Counted from the first letter of the stretch, positions 1-5,669 are shown. The stretch: 7,031 nucleotides of DNA from Halomonas halophila (GCA_002433675.1 DJIP01000053.1:1-7031); one strand, 5' to 3'. Made by a program: numbers and translations. Notes: generated by a model from the sequence alone, not told the origin.

Positions 1-140
1 CGCTCGAGCCAGGCGCTCATGCGCCCGGCGTGCCACAGCTCCTGAGGCTGTGACGCCCCGTCCACCTCCACGCGGCGAGGGTCCTCGGCATGCAGGGCGT
101 CGAGCCTTGCCTGGGCCTGGTCGAAGGGCGTTGTCGTCAT
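1..140 (-). CDS. DUF4202 family protein, N-terminal part (cut by window edge)
   Basis: Only the first 46 codons are inside the window; the rest lies to the left. The start is the ATG at 138-140 on the minus strand, preceded by a clear GAGGAA Shine-Dalgarno sequence about six bases upstream. The protein begins MTTTPFDQAQARLDALHAED and continues with a PRRVEVDG stretch and an ELWHAGRMSAWLER segment. This pattern (a helix with LDALHAEDPR, then a helix with RMSAWLER) is the usual opening of DUF4202 proteins, as I remember the family. These are roughly 200-residue cytoplasmic proteins of unknown biochemical role. It lies 57 bases downstream of the membrane-protein gene on the same strand, so the two may be co-transcribed. 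The family call rests on the N-terminus alone. Confidence 0.75.
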   Translation of the reverse strand, partial: MTTTPFDQAQARLDALHAEDPRRVEVDGASQPQELWHAGRMSAWLE

Positions 141-164
141 GGGATTCCTCGATGGCGTCGATGC

Positions 165-182
165 GTTACCCATCATGGTAAC
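165..182. repeat. Inverted repeat upstream of the DUF4202 gene
   Basis: GTTACC (165-170) and GGTAAC (177-182) form a perfect 6-bp inverted repeat around the spacer CATCAT. It lies between the stop of the upstream membrane gene and the DUF4202 start, 25 bases before that start codon. It could be a small operator or a weak mRNA hairpin in the leader of the minus-strand gene. No T-run follows it, so it does not look like a terminator. I do not recognise it as the site of any known regulator. Confidence 0.25.
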
Positions 183-197
183 CGTCTGACGGCCATC

Positions 198-569
198 TCA
201 GTAGTCTGGCGCCGCCCCATGGCCGCGCAGATGACGGCAGGCCAGCGCCAGCGGCAGCAGAAAGATGGCGAAGCACCACAGCGCGGTGGCGACCGAGACG
301 ACAAGCACAAGGCGCGTCCACGGACGCTCAAGGGAAGCCAGCAGCGGGCGCAGCCCCTCGAGCAACACGCCCAGCACGAGGTCCATGCTCGGCAACAGCA
401 TGGCATTGAGTACCCCGGCCCAGATCGCCAGGTCGACGGGTACGCCATGGGGCACCAGCCTGACCAGCGTTAGAAGGGCCAGCACGACGAGCGCCATCCA
501 ACGACAAATGCGGCGAGGTTCCATCGACAGAGCGGGCATCGGCGGGAACCGGTGGGGCAGCGAGAGCAT
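198..569 (-). CDS. Small hypothetical inner-membrane protein
   Basis: I do not recognise this family. From the ATG at 567-569 it encodes 123 residues with three strongly hydrophobic stretches at about residues 24-39, 47-72 and 86-110. Short charged loops lie between them (for example LERPWTR near 80-86), and the tail ends RHLRGHGAAPDY. This suggests an inner-membrane protein with two to four spans. The start is uncertain. A GTG lies three codons upstream (576-578), and ATGs lie in frame at 539 and 524. The 524 start would give MEPRRICRWMALVV, a typical positively charged lead into a first span. None has a strong Shine-Dalgarno sequence. The hydrophobicity pattern and high-GC codon use support a real gene. 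Its likely partner is the DUF4202 gene just downstream on the same strand. Confidence 0.55.
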   Translation of the reverse strand: MLSLPHRFPPMPALSMEPRRICRWMALVVLALLTLVRLVPHGVPVDLAIWAGVLNAMLLPSMDLVLGVLLEGLRPLLASLERPWTRLVLVVSVATALWCFAIFLLPLALACRHLRGHGAAPDY

Positions 570-763
570 GGGTAGCACCGAGCAGGAAGATGTACATACT
601 CTATACTGCCCCTCCCCTACCCCCTTTGACTGACCTTAGTGTGCGTTATCACCTACGCGGCAGTCAGCATGATCTACATCACGCTTTTCGCAGTACGCCC
701 CGTAATTCGGCGCCAAATCGTCAATCGACTAGTACCAGCGGCCGATACGCGACGCCAAAACAG

Positions 764-795
764 CGCAGGGCCGACGCCTTGGCGTCGGCCCTGCG
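764..795 (-). terminator. Intrinsic terminator of the outer-membrane protein gene
   Basis: A perfect 15-bp inverted repeat (764-778 with 781-795, arm CGCAGGGCCGACGCC) has only TT between the arms, so the real loop probably opens one or two inner pairs. Read on the minus strand, the hairpin begins about 50 bases after the stop codon of the gene at 845-1393 and is followed by CTGTTTTGG, a short T-run. The stem is very GC-rich, which may compensate for the short T-run. An upstream GACGCC at 751-756 could pair alternatively with the same arm. Confidence 0.75.
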
Positions 796-844
796 GAGTA
801 GAACACACCTGATGGAAACCGGTACCTGAGTCGCACCAGCCAGG

Positions 845-1393
845 CTAGAAGGTATAGACCACGCTACCGGTCAGGCTATCGACGTGCCCGATCTCGTCGG
901 CATCGATGCGCTCGACCTCCAGACGCCCGGTCACATCGAACAGCTGCATCCGGGCGCCCAGCCCGAATACCGGGTCGGTGCCGGAGTAGTCCTTGTTCAA
1001 GCCATTGCCGCTGCGGTCGGCGTCCCAGTCCGCCATGCCGGCCTTGCCGTAGACGCCGAAGGGGCCAAAGCTGAAGCCGGCGATGCCCATGGCCTGCAGG
1101 CTCTCGACCTCGAGCCGCGCCGAGGTACCATCGACGTCTCCATCCAGCTCACCGCCGTTGAGGTAGGACAGCTCCGCCCCCAGATCGAGGAAGGGCAGCC
1201 AGCCGAAGTTGTAGCCGGCGAAGACCTTGGCCGCCGACGCCTCGTCGTCAAAGTCGTCATCGCCCTGCATCTGGCCGGCGCCGACACCGACGTACAAGCC
1301 GGTACTGCCGCCCGCCACGCAGTGGGTCGACGTCAGCAGGGCCAGCCCCAGGGCCGCCGCGACCAGCGCCATCCGCCGCAATATCCGTGACAT
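845..1393 (-). CDS. Small outer-membrane beta-barrel protein (OmpA/OmpW-like barrel)
   Basis: The 182-residue protein begins with a clear Sec signal peptide: Arg-rich start, hydrophobic core MALVAAALGLALL, and likely cleavage after THCVA near residue 27. The mature part opens with GLYVGVGAGQ, a typical first strand of small 8-stranded barrels of the PF13505 type. Alternating strands follow (VFAGYNFG, LGAELSYL, ARLEVESL, GIAGFSFG, FGVYGKAGMA, PVFGLGARMQL, GRLEVERID), and the protein ends SVVYTF. A C-terminal Phe is the usual signal for assembly by the BAM complex. Loops are very acidic (DDDFDDEA), as expected for an exported halophile protein. The role is unknown; such barrels are structural, adhesive or small-molecule pores. 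The ATG at 1391-1393 is preceded by GGAG at a suitable distance. It is transcribed divergently from the zinc-transport genes and has its own terminator. Confidence 0.85.
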   Translation of the reverse strand: MSRILRRMALVAAALGLALLTSTHCVAGGSTGLYVGVGAGQMQGDDDFDDEASAAKVFAGYNFGWLPFLDLGAELSYLNGGELDGDVDGTSARLEVESLQAMGIAGFSFGPFGVYGKAGMADWDADRSGNGLNKDYSGTDPVFGLGARMQLFDVTGRLEVERIDADEIGHVDSLTGSVVYTF

Positions 1394-1567
1394 CCTGAAA
1401 ACTCCGTAGAAACGTTGTCCTGTTGTGCAACACCAGGCACACCTGACACTTTATTTCAGTCTATCGTGGGAAGACATTCTTTGCAGTACCGATTGAAGGA
1501 AAGTTCCGCGCCTGCCTCGAACGATCTGCTGACTACCTCAAGCGGATGACCCGAGGGAGGGAAGTCG

Positions 1568-1596
1568 TGGAACCCCAGGTATTGTTATGTTATAAC
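1568..1596 (+). promoter_or_regulatory. Probable sigma-70 promoter of the zinc-transport operon
   Basis: TATAAC at 1591-1596 is one base from the -10 consensus and is preceded by TG one base away (1588-1589), making an extended -10. A weak -35-like TGGAAC lies 17 bases upstream (1568-1573). Transcription would begin near 1603, giving a leader of about 40 bases before the first ATG at 1641. A poor -35 is tolerable with an extended -10. The element is overlapped by a Zur-like palindrome. Confidence 0.5.
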
Positions 1597-1600
1597 TTTC
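1584..1600. promoter_or_regulatory. Zur-like operator over the -10 element
   Basis: The sequence GTTATGTTATAAC (1584-1596) contains two overlapping palindromes: GTTAT-gtt-ATAAC and the perfect 8-mer GTTATAAC. The left part resembles the ATGTTATA half of gammaproteobacterial Zur sites as I remember them (two such halves facing each other around TATAACAT). The right half here (CTTTCAAC) is degenerate. Its position over the -10 of a zinc-importer operon is where a zinc-loaded repressor would act. The call is an inference from position and half-site similarity; the degenerate right half is the main reason for caution. Confidence 0.5.
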
Positions 1601-1640
1601 AACCATTTTGCTCGATCGATTCGCCCCGGAGCTATCCTGC

Positions 1641-1781
1641 ATGACCCATCGTCACCGTCCCGAAGGGCCTTGCCACTTCTCGCTGATGTCCCTGTCCATG
1701 CGGCGCCGGCTGATGCTGGTGCTGATTCCCCTGCTGCCACTGTGGCTGGCGGTGTCCTGGTCCGCCGGGTGGTGGCACTGA
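1641..1781 (+). CDS. Small single-span membrane protein or leader peptide coupled to znuC
   Basis: This 46-codon reading frame starts at ATG 1641, nine bases after a good GGAG Shine-Dalgarno sequence (1628-1631), and is the first ORF after the putative zinc-regulated promoter. Its stop TGA (1779-1781) shares a base with the znuC ATG (1781-1783), the TGATG arrangement that usually means translational coupling. The N-terminus has potential metal ligands (His3, His5, Cys11, His12). It is followed by RRR at 21-23, a hydrophobic span LMLVLIPLLPLWLAVSW at 24-40, and a Trp-rich end finishing WWH. This predicts a one-span inner-membrane peptide. I do not recognise it. It could be an accessory subunit of the importer, a zinc-responsive leader peptide, or a chance frame that only delivers ribosomes to znuC, whose own ribosome-binding site is weak. 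Confidence 0.5.
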   Translation: MTHRHRPEGPCHFSLMSLSMRRRLMLVLIPLLPLWLAVSWSAGWWH

Positions 1782-2500
1782 TGTCGCGCCTCATCTTGCA
1801 TGACCTGCAGTTGGCACGCGGTGGGCGCACCGTGCTCGAACACCTCGAGGGACGCTTTCAGGATGGCGCCATCACCGCGCTCATCGGCGCCAACGGCGCC
1901 GGCAAGAGCACCCTGATCCAGGCCATCATGGGCAACTTGACGCCGGTCGCAGGCCGCGTCGAATGCGCCGTGCCTGCGGCGCGTCGCGCCTGGCTGCCGC
2001 AACAGCTGGCGCTGGACCTGAGCTTCCCGATGAGCGTCGAGGAGCTGATCATGACCGGCACCTGGCCGAGTCATGGCGCCTTCAAGGGCTACTGCGCCGC
2101 CCACTATCGCCGCGGGCGCGAGATCATGGAGCGCCTGGGGATTTCTCAGCTGGCCCACCGCCCGTTAGGCGAGCTGTCCGGCGGCCAGCGGCAGCGAGCC
2201 CTGATCGGTCGGACGCTGATGCAGGAAGCCGAACTGCTGCTGCTCGATGAACCCTTTGCCAACGTCGACGTCGATACCGTCGAGATGCTGATGGACGTGC
2301 TGCGCGAGATGGCCGAACAGGGAGCGACCCTGATCATCGTGCTGCACGACATGGAGCAACTGGCACGCCTGGCCGATGACGTCCTGATCCTGTCCCAGGG
2401 CCACGGCCGCTGGGCCACGCCGGATGCCCTGGTGGAGCGTCACACCGGTCAATTGACCCGTCCACCTCGACTGCCGCTGACCTTTCCTGGATCCGTCTGA
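1781..2500 (+). CDS. znuC: Zinc-type ABC transporter ATP-binding protein (ZnuC/AztA-like)
   Basis: This 239-residue cytoplasmic ATPase powers metal import through the permease encoded next. All ABC motifs are intact: Walker A GANGAGKST at 36-44, Q-loop in WLPQQ around 71-75, signature LSGGQ at 132-136, Walker B LLLLDEP at 152-158, and switch His189 in VLHD. The segment LDLSFPMSVEELIMTGTW (78-95) followed by AFKGY resembles AztA-type zinc/manganese ATPases. The name znuC is therefore used for role, and AztA may be the closer relative. The frame is open upstream to 1670 (a TTG), but the domain begins properly at the ATG at 1781, which overlaps the stop of the small ORF. Only a G-rich GGGTGGTGG precedes it, so translation is probably coupled. 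The stop directly abuts the znuB start. The metal is inferred from the His-rich binding protein and the operator. Confidence 0.9.
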   Translation: MSRLILHDLQLARGGRTVLEHLEGRFQDGAITALIGANGAGKSTLIQAIMGNLTPVAGRVECAVPAARRAWLPQQLALDLSFPMSVEELIMTGTWPSHGAFKGYCAAHYRRGREIMERLGISQLAHRPLGELSGGQRQRALIGRTLMQEAELLLLDEPFANVDVDTVEMLMDVLREMAEQGATLIIVLHDMEQLARLADDVLILSQGHGRWATPDALVERHTGQLTRPPRLPLTFPGSV

Positions 2501-3403
2501 ATGCTCGACTCGCTGCTTTCCACTCTGCACCTGTGGCTGATCGCCCCCTTCGACTATGCCTTCATGAGCCGTGCCCTGCTGGCCAGCCTGGCGCTGTCGC
2601 TGGCGGCGCCGCCACTGGGGGTCTTCCTGATGCTGCGCGGCATGAGCCTGATCGGCGACGCCATGTCCCACGCCATCCTGCCCGGTGTTGCACTGGGATT
2701 CCTGATGGCCGGTTTCTCGCTGCCCATCATGAGCCTTGGCGGCATGCTGTCGGGGCTATTGATCGCGCTGCTGGCCGGGAGCGTGTCTCAGCTCACCGGC
2801 CACCGGGAAGACTCGGCCATGGCAAGCTTCTTTCTGATCTCGCTGGCGGCCGGGGTGATGCTGGTCGCCATGGGCGGCAGCAGTGTCGACCTGACCCATG
2901 TGCTGTTCGGCTCCATCCTGGCGGTGGACACCACCGCCCTGGTGCTGATCACCGGCATCAGTAGCCTGATCGTGATCACCCTGGCGGTGATCTTCCGCGC
3001 CCTTGTGGTGGAATGCCTCGACCCGCTGTTTCTGCGCAGCCAAGGCACCAGAAGCGGCCTGGTACACGGTGTCTTCCTGGGGCTCGTCGTGCTCAACCTC
3101 ACCGCCGGGTTTCAGACCCTGGGCACGCTGATGGCGGTCGGTCTGATGATGCTACCGGCCACCACCGCTCGCTTCTGGAGCACGCGCCTGGAGGGCCTGA
3201 TCCTGCTGTCGGTGCTGATCGCGCTGGGGGCCAGTCTCGGTGGCCTTTTGATTTCCTACCACCTCAGCCTGCCCTCTGGGCCGGCCATCATCCTGCTGGC
3301 CGGCGTGGCCTATCTGCTGTCGGCGCTGTTTGGCCGCCAGCACAGTCTTACTGCTCGCCTTCGTCGTCGCGCCACACCACTTCGGGCCGACGACCACGCC
3401 TGA
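2501..3403 (+). CDS. znuB: Zinc-type ABC transporter permease (ABC-3 family, ZnuB/AztB-like)
   Basis: This 300-residue inner-membrane protein forms the metal channel of the importer. It is hydrophobic throughout, with about eight predicted spans. The family landmarks are present: LRGMSLIGDAMSHAILPGVA at about 45-64, VDLTHVLFGSIL at 129-140, ECLDPLFLRSQG at 171-182, the run GTLMAVGLMMLPATTARF at 208-225, and LPSGPAIIL at 257-265. These identify the PF00950 metal-permease family. The tail (RLRRRATPLRADDHA) is cytoplasmic and basic. The ATG follows the znuC TGA with no gap, so the two are translated from one message. It is complete, with a normal length. The family moves zinc, manganese or iron(II); zinc is inferred from the neighbours. 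Confidence 0.92.
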   Translation: MLDSLLSTLHLWLIAPFDYAFMSRALLASLALSLAAPPLGVFLMLRGMSLIGDAMSHAILPGVALGFLMAGFSLPIMSLGGMLSGLLIALLAGSVSQLTGHREDSAMASFFLISLAAGVMLVAMGGSSVDLTHVLFGSILAVDTTALVLITGISSLIVITLAVIFRALVVECLDPLFLRSQGTRSGLVHGVFLGLVVLNLTAGFQTLGTLMAVGLMMLPATTARFWSTRLEGLILLSVLIALGASLGGLLISYHLSLPSGPAIILLAGVAYLLSALFGRQHSLTARLRRRATPLRADDHA

Positions 3404-3443
3404 AGCGCCCCGCCTTCCCCTGAACAACCGGAGATCCACGTCC

Positions 3444-4559
3444 ATGCCACTGTCACTGCCTCATGCCCTCGTCAAACGCCACGCCTGGATTGCCCTGACG
3501 GGGCTCGCCCTCGGCCCCCAGGCCGTAGCAGACGAGCCCACCCAGGTGGTCGCCAGCTTCAGTGTACTGGCCGACATGGTACGCAACGTCGGCGGGGACA
3601 GAGTCGAGGTCACCTCGCTGGTCGGCCCCGACAGCGACCCCCATGTCTACTCCCCGCGGCCGACCGATGCCAGGGCCCTGGCCGAGGCAGACCTGGTGGT
3701 GCTCAACGGCCTGCAGTTCGAGGGTTGGATGACCCGCCTGCTCGACGCCAGCGGTTATCAGGGCAAGACCGTTGTCGCCACGGACGGCGTGCCATTGCTG
3801 GCCTACGGCGGCCAATCGCTGCATCGCCAGCACGAGGAAGGGGCCGAACACGACCATAAAGAACACGACCATAAAGAGCATGACGGTCACGACCATGACA
3901 GCCATGAAGCGCACGATGGCCACGATCATGACCACGACCATGACAGCCATGAAGATCACGACGGCCACGACCATGGCGAGTACGACCCCCACGCCTGGCT
4001 CGATCTGTCGGCAGGACTGACCTACGTCGCCAATATCCGCGATGGCCTGATCGCCGTCGACCCCGACAACAGCGAGCACTACGCGTCCAGGGCCGACAGC
4101 TACATGGAGGATATCCAGGCGGCCCACGACCAGGTGCTCGCGCTGCTCGACGACCTGCCGGAACACGCCCAGGTCATCGTCGGCCACGACGCCTTCGGCC
4201 ACTTCTCTCGGGCCTACGGTATCGACTTCCTGTCGCCGGTCGGCCTGTCCACCGAAGCGGAACCGTCAGCGGCGGATATCGCGCGCATGGTGGACGTCAT
4301 CCGTGATCGCCAGATCCCGGCGCTGTTTATCGAGAACATGTCCAGCCCCGCCCTGATGGAGCAACTGTCCGAGGAAACCGGCGTGCCCATCGCTGGCACG
4401 CTCTACAACGGCGCCCTGTCCGAAGAAGGTATGACATCTCACTACCTGGGAATGATCCTGCACAATGCTGAGGTGCTGCATCAGGGATTGGTCGATGCCG
4501 AGGGGCATGATCATCACAATAGCCATGACCACGACGATGGCCACGACCACGACCACTGA
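3444..4559 (+). CDS. znuA: Zinc ABC transporter substrate-binding protein with His-rich loop and His-rich tail
   Basis: This 371-residue periplasmic protein captures the metal and hands it to ZnuB. A signal peptide ends near QAVA-DEP (residue 29). Cluster A-I (TroA-like) landmarks are DPHVYSPRPTDA (65-76), LNGLQFEGW (87-95), DPHAWLD (181-187), VGHDAFGHFSRAYG (246-259) and FIENMSSP (295-302). Likely ligands are His67, His183 and His248. The position that is normally Asp in the LYSDA-type motif is Gly323 here (LYNGALS). Residues 127-178 are a His/Asp-rich loop with 19 His, and the last 17 residues hold 8 more. Such loops are typical of zinc-specific members and may collect or sense Zn(II). The start at 3444 has GGAG ten bases upstream and gives a proper signal peptide; the frame is open further upstream but overlaps znuB. 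It lies 40 bases after znuB, last in the operon. Confidence 0.93.
   Translation: MPLSLPHALVKRHAWIALTGLALGPQAVADEPTQVVASFSVLADMVRNVGGDRVEVTSLVGPDSDPHVYSPRPTDARALAEADLVVLNGLQFEGWMTRLLDASGYQGKTVVATDGVPLLAYGGQSLHRQHEEGAEHDHKEHDHKEHDGHDHDSHEAHDGHDHDHDHDSHEDHDGHDHGEYDPHAWLDLSAGLTYVANIRDGLIAVDPDNSEHYASRADSYMEDIQAAHDQVLALLDDLPEHAQVIVGHDAFGHFSRAYGIDFLSPVGLSTEAEPSAADIARMVDVIRDRQIPALFIENMSSPALMEQLSEETGVPIAGTLYNGALSEEGMTSHYLGMILHNAEVLHQGLVDAEGHDHHNSHDHDDGHDHDH
3846..3875 (+). repeat. 15-bp perfect tandem duplication inside znuA
   Basis: The 15-bp unit gaacacgaccataaa occurs twice in direct succession (3846-3860 and 3861-3875), encoding EHDHK twice (residues 135-144). A third, degenerate copy follows as EHDG. 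The AAA Lys codons make it noticeably less GC-rich than the surrounding gene. The perfect nucleotide identity suggests recent slippage or duplication. Confidence 0.85.
3888..3977 (+). repeat. 45-bp tandem duplication encoding the His-rich loop of ZnuA
   Basis: Two adjacent 45-bp units (3888-3932 and 3933-3977) encode HDHDSHEAHDGHDHD and HDHDSHEDHDGHDHG, residues 149-163 and 164-178, identical at 13 of 15 positions. The first 22 bases of the two units are identical at DNA level. The in-frame 15-residue period shows that the loop grew by tandem duplication and could vary in length between strains. Confidence 0.85.
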
Positions 4560-4590
4560 GCCGGCCATCACGCCCCGCTCGCTCGACAGC

Positions 4591-4620
4591 TCGAGTGGAC
4601 GCCACAGGCCGTCCACTCGA
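4591..4620. repeat. Hairpin in the znuA 3' region
   Basis: TCGAGTGGACG (4591-4601) and CGTCCACTCGA (4610-4620) form a perfect 11-bp stem with an 8-base loop, 31 bases after the znuA stop. No T-run follows, so it is probably not a terminator by itself. It lies just ahead of the stronger terminator hairpin and may protect the 3' end of the znu message or back up termination. Confidence 0.55.
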
Positions 4621-4632
4621 CCTGCAGAAAAC

Positions 4633-4658
4633 AAAGGACCGCCCTGGGGCGGTCCTTT
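4633..4658. terminator. Bidirectional intrinsic terminator between znuA and the betaine-binding gene
   Basis: AAAGGACCGCCC (4633-4644) pairs perfectly with GGGCGGTCCTTT (4647-4658). The arms end in A and T runs, so the hairpin has a U-rich tail in both directions (TTTCGTCTTTCG on plus; TTTGTTTTCTG on minus). It sits between two convergent genes and can serve both. Confidence 0.88.
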
Positions 4659-4703
4659 CGTCTTTCGCTACGACCGGCGGTCTTCAGCCGGTGGCAACCA
4701 ACA

Positions 4704-5669
4704 TCAGGCTTCGGGAATCTCCAGCGCCTCGCGCACCGCGGGCCAGGCTTCTTCACCATCACGCGTGGTGACCCCCTCGAGGAAGCCCTTGGTCTCCTCG
4801 GGATGTTCACGCAGCCAATCGATGGCGACCGCCTCCGGCTCACGCTCTTCGTAGCTGAAGCCGCGAATCATGGCGCTCTGGTCATCGGCGGTGAACACCA
4901 GCTGATCGAGCAGGCGGGTGGCGTTGGGATGGCTCTCGGCGAACTCGCTACGCACCAGGGTACGCACGTCGCTGCGACCACCTTCCGGCCCCCACATGTC
5001 CTCGGGGTCATCCAGATAGCGCACGTCGAACTCGATGTTCATCCAGTGCGGGGTCCAGGCGGCGAACACGATCCACTCTTCACGATCGATCGCCGCGTCG
5101 ACGGCGCTCAGCATGCCCGGCGTCGAGGTCTCGGACAGATTCCAGTCGCCCAGGCCGTAGGTGTCCTCATCCACCGCAGCGTTGAGCGAGTCGCTCATGC
5201 CGGAGCCCACCTCGATGGAATAGATGGTGCGGTCCAGCTTATCGGCAAACTCTTCCTTGTCCAGATCCTCCGCCGTTTTCACGCCGGCCTCGTAGACGTA
5301 GGCAGGCACGGCAAAGCCAAGACGCGCGCCGTCGACGTTGTTGCCAAGGTCCTCGAGCTTGGACTCGCCATTTTCGAAGCTGGCGTCGTACATCCCTTGC
5401 TGGGCCGGCAGCCAAGCCGCCAGAAAGACATCGAGCTCACCCTGGCGCAGCGCCTGGTAGGTGATGGTGGAGCCCAGCTCTTCCTGGACCGGCTCATAGC
5501 CCAGGGTCTCGAGCAGGGTGGATGCCAGGGCCGTCTTGACCGTTACGCCGGGCCAGGCGGGCACGGAAAAACGAACCTGGGCATCTTCCTGGTCCTGGGC
5601 ATGGGCGCTGAAAGAAGCCGCAAAGGCGATCGAGGCTGCCAAGGCCAAGGGCATGGAATGGTGTCGCAT
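4704..5669 (-). CDS. Choline/glycine betaine-type ABC transporter substrate-binding protein
   Basis: This 321-residue periplasmic protein is of the OpuAC/ProX/ChoX type (PF04069), which captures quaternary ammonium compatible solutes. The signal peptide is at residues 1-24, with cleavage after SAHA. Candidate aromatic-box residues are Trp39 (SVPAWPG), Trp86 (FLAAWLP), Tyr124/Tyr126 (VPAYVYEAG) and Trp205/Trp209 (FAAWTPHWMN). Also typical are the GVTVKTALASTLLETLGY helix (41-58) and YLDDPEDMWGPEGG (218-231). The frame is open to 5765, but the ATG at 5667-5669 starts the signal peptide and has an AGGTG ribosome-binding site. The mature protein is very acidic. No permease or ATPase gene adjoins it in the window. 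The terminator at 4633-4658 ends the transcript, so it appears to be a monocistronic, orphan binding protein. Choline, glycine betaine or proline betaine cannot be told apart by eye. Confidence 0.88.
   Translation of the reverse strand: MRHHSMPLALAASIAFAASFSAHAQDQEDAQVRFSVPAWPGVTVKTALASTLLETLGYEPVQEELGSTITYQALRQGELDVFLAAWLPAQQGMYDASFENGESKLEDLGNNVDGARLGFAVPAYVYEAGVKTAEDLDKEEFADKLDRTIYSIEVGSGMSDSLNAAVDEDTYGLGDWNLSETSTPGMLSAVDAAIDREEWIVFAAWTPHWMNIEFDVRYLDDPEDMWGPEGGRSDVRTLVRSEFAESHPNATRLLDQLVFTADDQSAMIRGFSYEEREPEAVAIDWLREHPEETKGFLEGVTTRDGEEAWPAVREALEIPEA

Noticed and set aside
328..597. Minus-strand frame starting MYIFLLGATHALAAPP, which mimics a signal peptide
   Set aside because: After the first 15 residues it turns into Ala/Arg/Gly-rich sequence typical of a non-coding frame. 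The overlapping frame encodes coherent membrane spans.
90..633. Plus-strand open frames in the 90-633 region
   Set aside because: Their compositions (Arg, Gln, Ser rich, no hydrophobic core) are typical of shadow frames, and the minus strand offers better genes.
627..664. Imperfect nested inverted repeat (GACTG...GCGT...ACGC...CAGTC) suggesting a structured RNA
   Set aside because: The stems are only 4-5 bp with unpaired spacers and have no T-run or recognisable riboswitch motif, so this is within chance expectation.
590..829. Possible small plus-strand gene between the membrane protein and the outer-membrane protein
   Set aside because: It has no ribosome-binding site, reads as unstructured Ser/Thr/Arg-rich sequence, and runs through the terminator hairpin at 764-795.
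1670..1780. N-terminal extension of znuC to a TTG at 1670
   Set aside because: The added residues resemble no ABC domain, the TTG lacks a ribosome-binding site, and the frame overlaps the better-supported small ORF. The ATP-binding domain starts naturally at 1781.
3453..4202. A 249-codon minus-strand open frame opposite znuA, rich in Val and Met
   Set aside because: It is the antisense shadow of the His/Asp-rich repeat codons (CAC/GAC read back as GTG/GTC). It has no ribosome-binding site and lies wholly within a well-recognised gene.
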